NCBI RefSeq assembly: GCF_003416895.1
Contig: NZ_QVIO01000006.1
Coordinates: forward strand, 248,001 to 312,000
Source of the DNA: Duganella sp. BJB476
GTDB taxonomy: Bacteria; Pseudomonadota; Gammaproteobacteria; Burkholderiales; Burkholderiaceae_D
Length of the DNA stretch: 64,000 nucleotides
Direction of reading: 5' to 3'
The notes under the pieces are model-generated. The model was given only the letters and a program-made list of their open reading frames with translations. It did no database searches and had not been told where the DNA came from. Positions 63,677 to 64,000 of this stretch are shown one piece after another. The first letter of the stretch is position 1. Each line of letters opens with the position of its first letter. The position numbers were made by a program, and so were the translations under genes.

Positions 63677-64000
63677 ATGAAGTTCAACATCGTCAGCCTT
63701 GGCGCACTGGTGGTTTGCACGTTGATCGTTTCCCCTGCCGCCTATGGTGACGTAAGCCCGGCCGTGGTCGCCGACAAATTCGTGGACGCGCTGCAGCATC
63801 AGCGATTTAAGGACGCGGCGGCGATGTTCGCGCCAGAGGCAACGCAAAATATCCGGACGACCGAACGCGCCCTAAAGCGCGTTGACGCTAGTCTGGGCGG
63901 TTTTTCGACGATACATCCTATCGCAACGCTGCCCGACGGGAAAAGCATCAAGTTGGAAGTGCCTCGGCAAAAAAACATCCCGTTTAAAGTCCAGAAGTTT
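63677..64000 (+). CDS. Exported protein of unknown function (3' end outside window)
   Basis: The visible 108 residues start with a signal peptide (MKFNIVSLGALVVCTLIVSP, cleavage near AYG) and continue as a soluble helical region (VVADKFVDALQHQRFKDAAA, then MFAPEATQNI), similar in style to DUF3887-type or SnoaL-like domains. An in-frame ATG 21 nt earlier (63656) is possible; neither has a clear ribosome site. The gene runs off the right edge. Confidence 0.65.
   Translation, partial: MKFNIVSLGALVVCTLIVSPAAYGDVSPAVVADKFVDALQHQRFKDAAAMFAPEATQNIRTTERALKRVDASLGGFSTIHPIATLPDGKSIKLEVPRQKNIPFKVQKF

Overview
The window is high-GC, densely coded DNA. Gene content and order point to a betaproteobacterium of the Oxalobacteraceae (Duganella/Massilia type). 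The pointers are an exbB-exbD-lpxK-ycaR-kdsB-adk block, a DUF4148 protein, a cobalamin-riboswitch btuB-btuF pair, several TonB-dependent receptors and a plant-polysaccharide locus. This assignment is inference from gene content, not from a marker sequence. No rRNA or tRNA gene, CRISPR array, prophage or complete insertion sequence was recognised.

Layout. 1-4.7 kb: the tail of a helix-hairpin-helix protein, a secreted M28 peptidase, an orphan toxin/immunity-like pair, and an MBL-fold hydrolase with an exported protein. 4.8-9.8 kb: a chemoreceptor, a cyclic-nucleotide-binding/thioredoxin-reductase-like fusion, cysM and a small HTH protein. 10.2-15.3 kb: a translationally coupled moxR / DUF58 / transglutaminase / mltB operon. 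15.4-23.2 kb: an S9 peptidase, a histone-deacetylase-like amidohydrolase, a possible RAMA-fold protein, an OPT transporter, the YlqF GTPase and a DODA-type dioxygenase. 23.3-28.3 kb: B12 riboswitch, btuB, btuF, dsbA, a small membrane protein and an SDR. 28.3-35.0 kb: a MarR-acetyltransferase fusion with its own operators, then an aromatic-acid/multidrug type efflux operon (DUF4148 protein, outer-membrane factor, MarR, FUSC, DUF1656, HlyD) behind a good sigma70 promoter. 35-41 kb: aldo/keto reductase, a ybbP/ybbA-type ABC exporter with an exported protein, and sodB. 41.3-50.9 kb: a beta-glucan/xyloglucan utilisation locus (LacI regulator, glucokinase, AraC regulator, GH12-CBM13 endoglucanase, TonB receptor, GH3 beta-glucosidase). 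50.9-53.5 kb: a coupled operon of an HExxH protein, a CPBP protease-like protein and a membrane protein. 53.6-60.2 kb: xseA, then a 1.1-kb non-coding repeat array, then exbB-exbD-lpxK-ycaR-kdsB-adk. 60.4-64 kb: a membrane H+-pyrophosphatase and three small exported proteins, the last cut by the window edge.

The most striking unexplained structure is the non-coding array at about 55.1-56.2 kb. Seven copies of a roughly 95-bp unit lie in one orientation. Each holds a perfect or near-perfect DnaA box (TTATCCACA) exactly 41 nt downstream of an ATCAA motif, and the units are separated by unequal, unrelated spacers. It resembles a DnaA-titration or replication-control site, but dnaA is not in the window. 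Other items of note are a perfect 35-bp-arm palindrome that also serves as the sodB terminator, a MarR-ArsN-like fusion whose promoter is bracketed by two palindromes, a thioredoxin-reductase-like fusion lacking its redox cysteines, and an orphan toxin/immunity-like pair.
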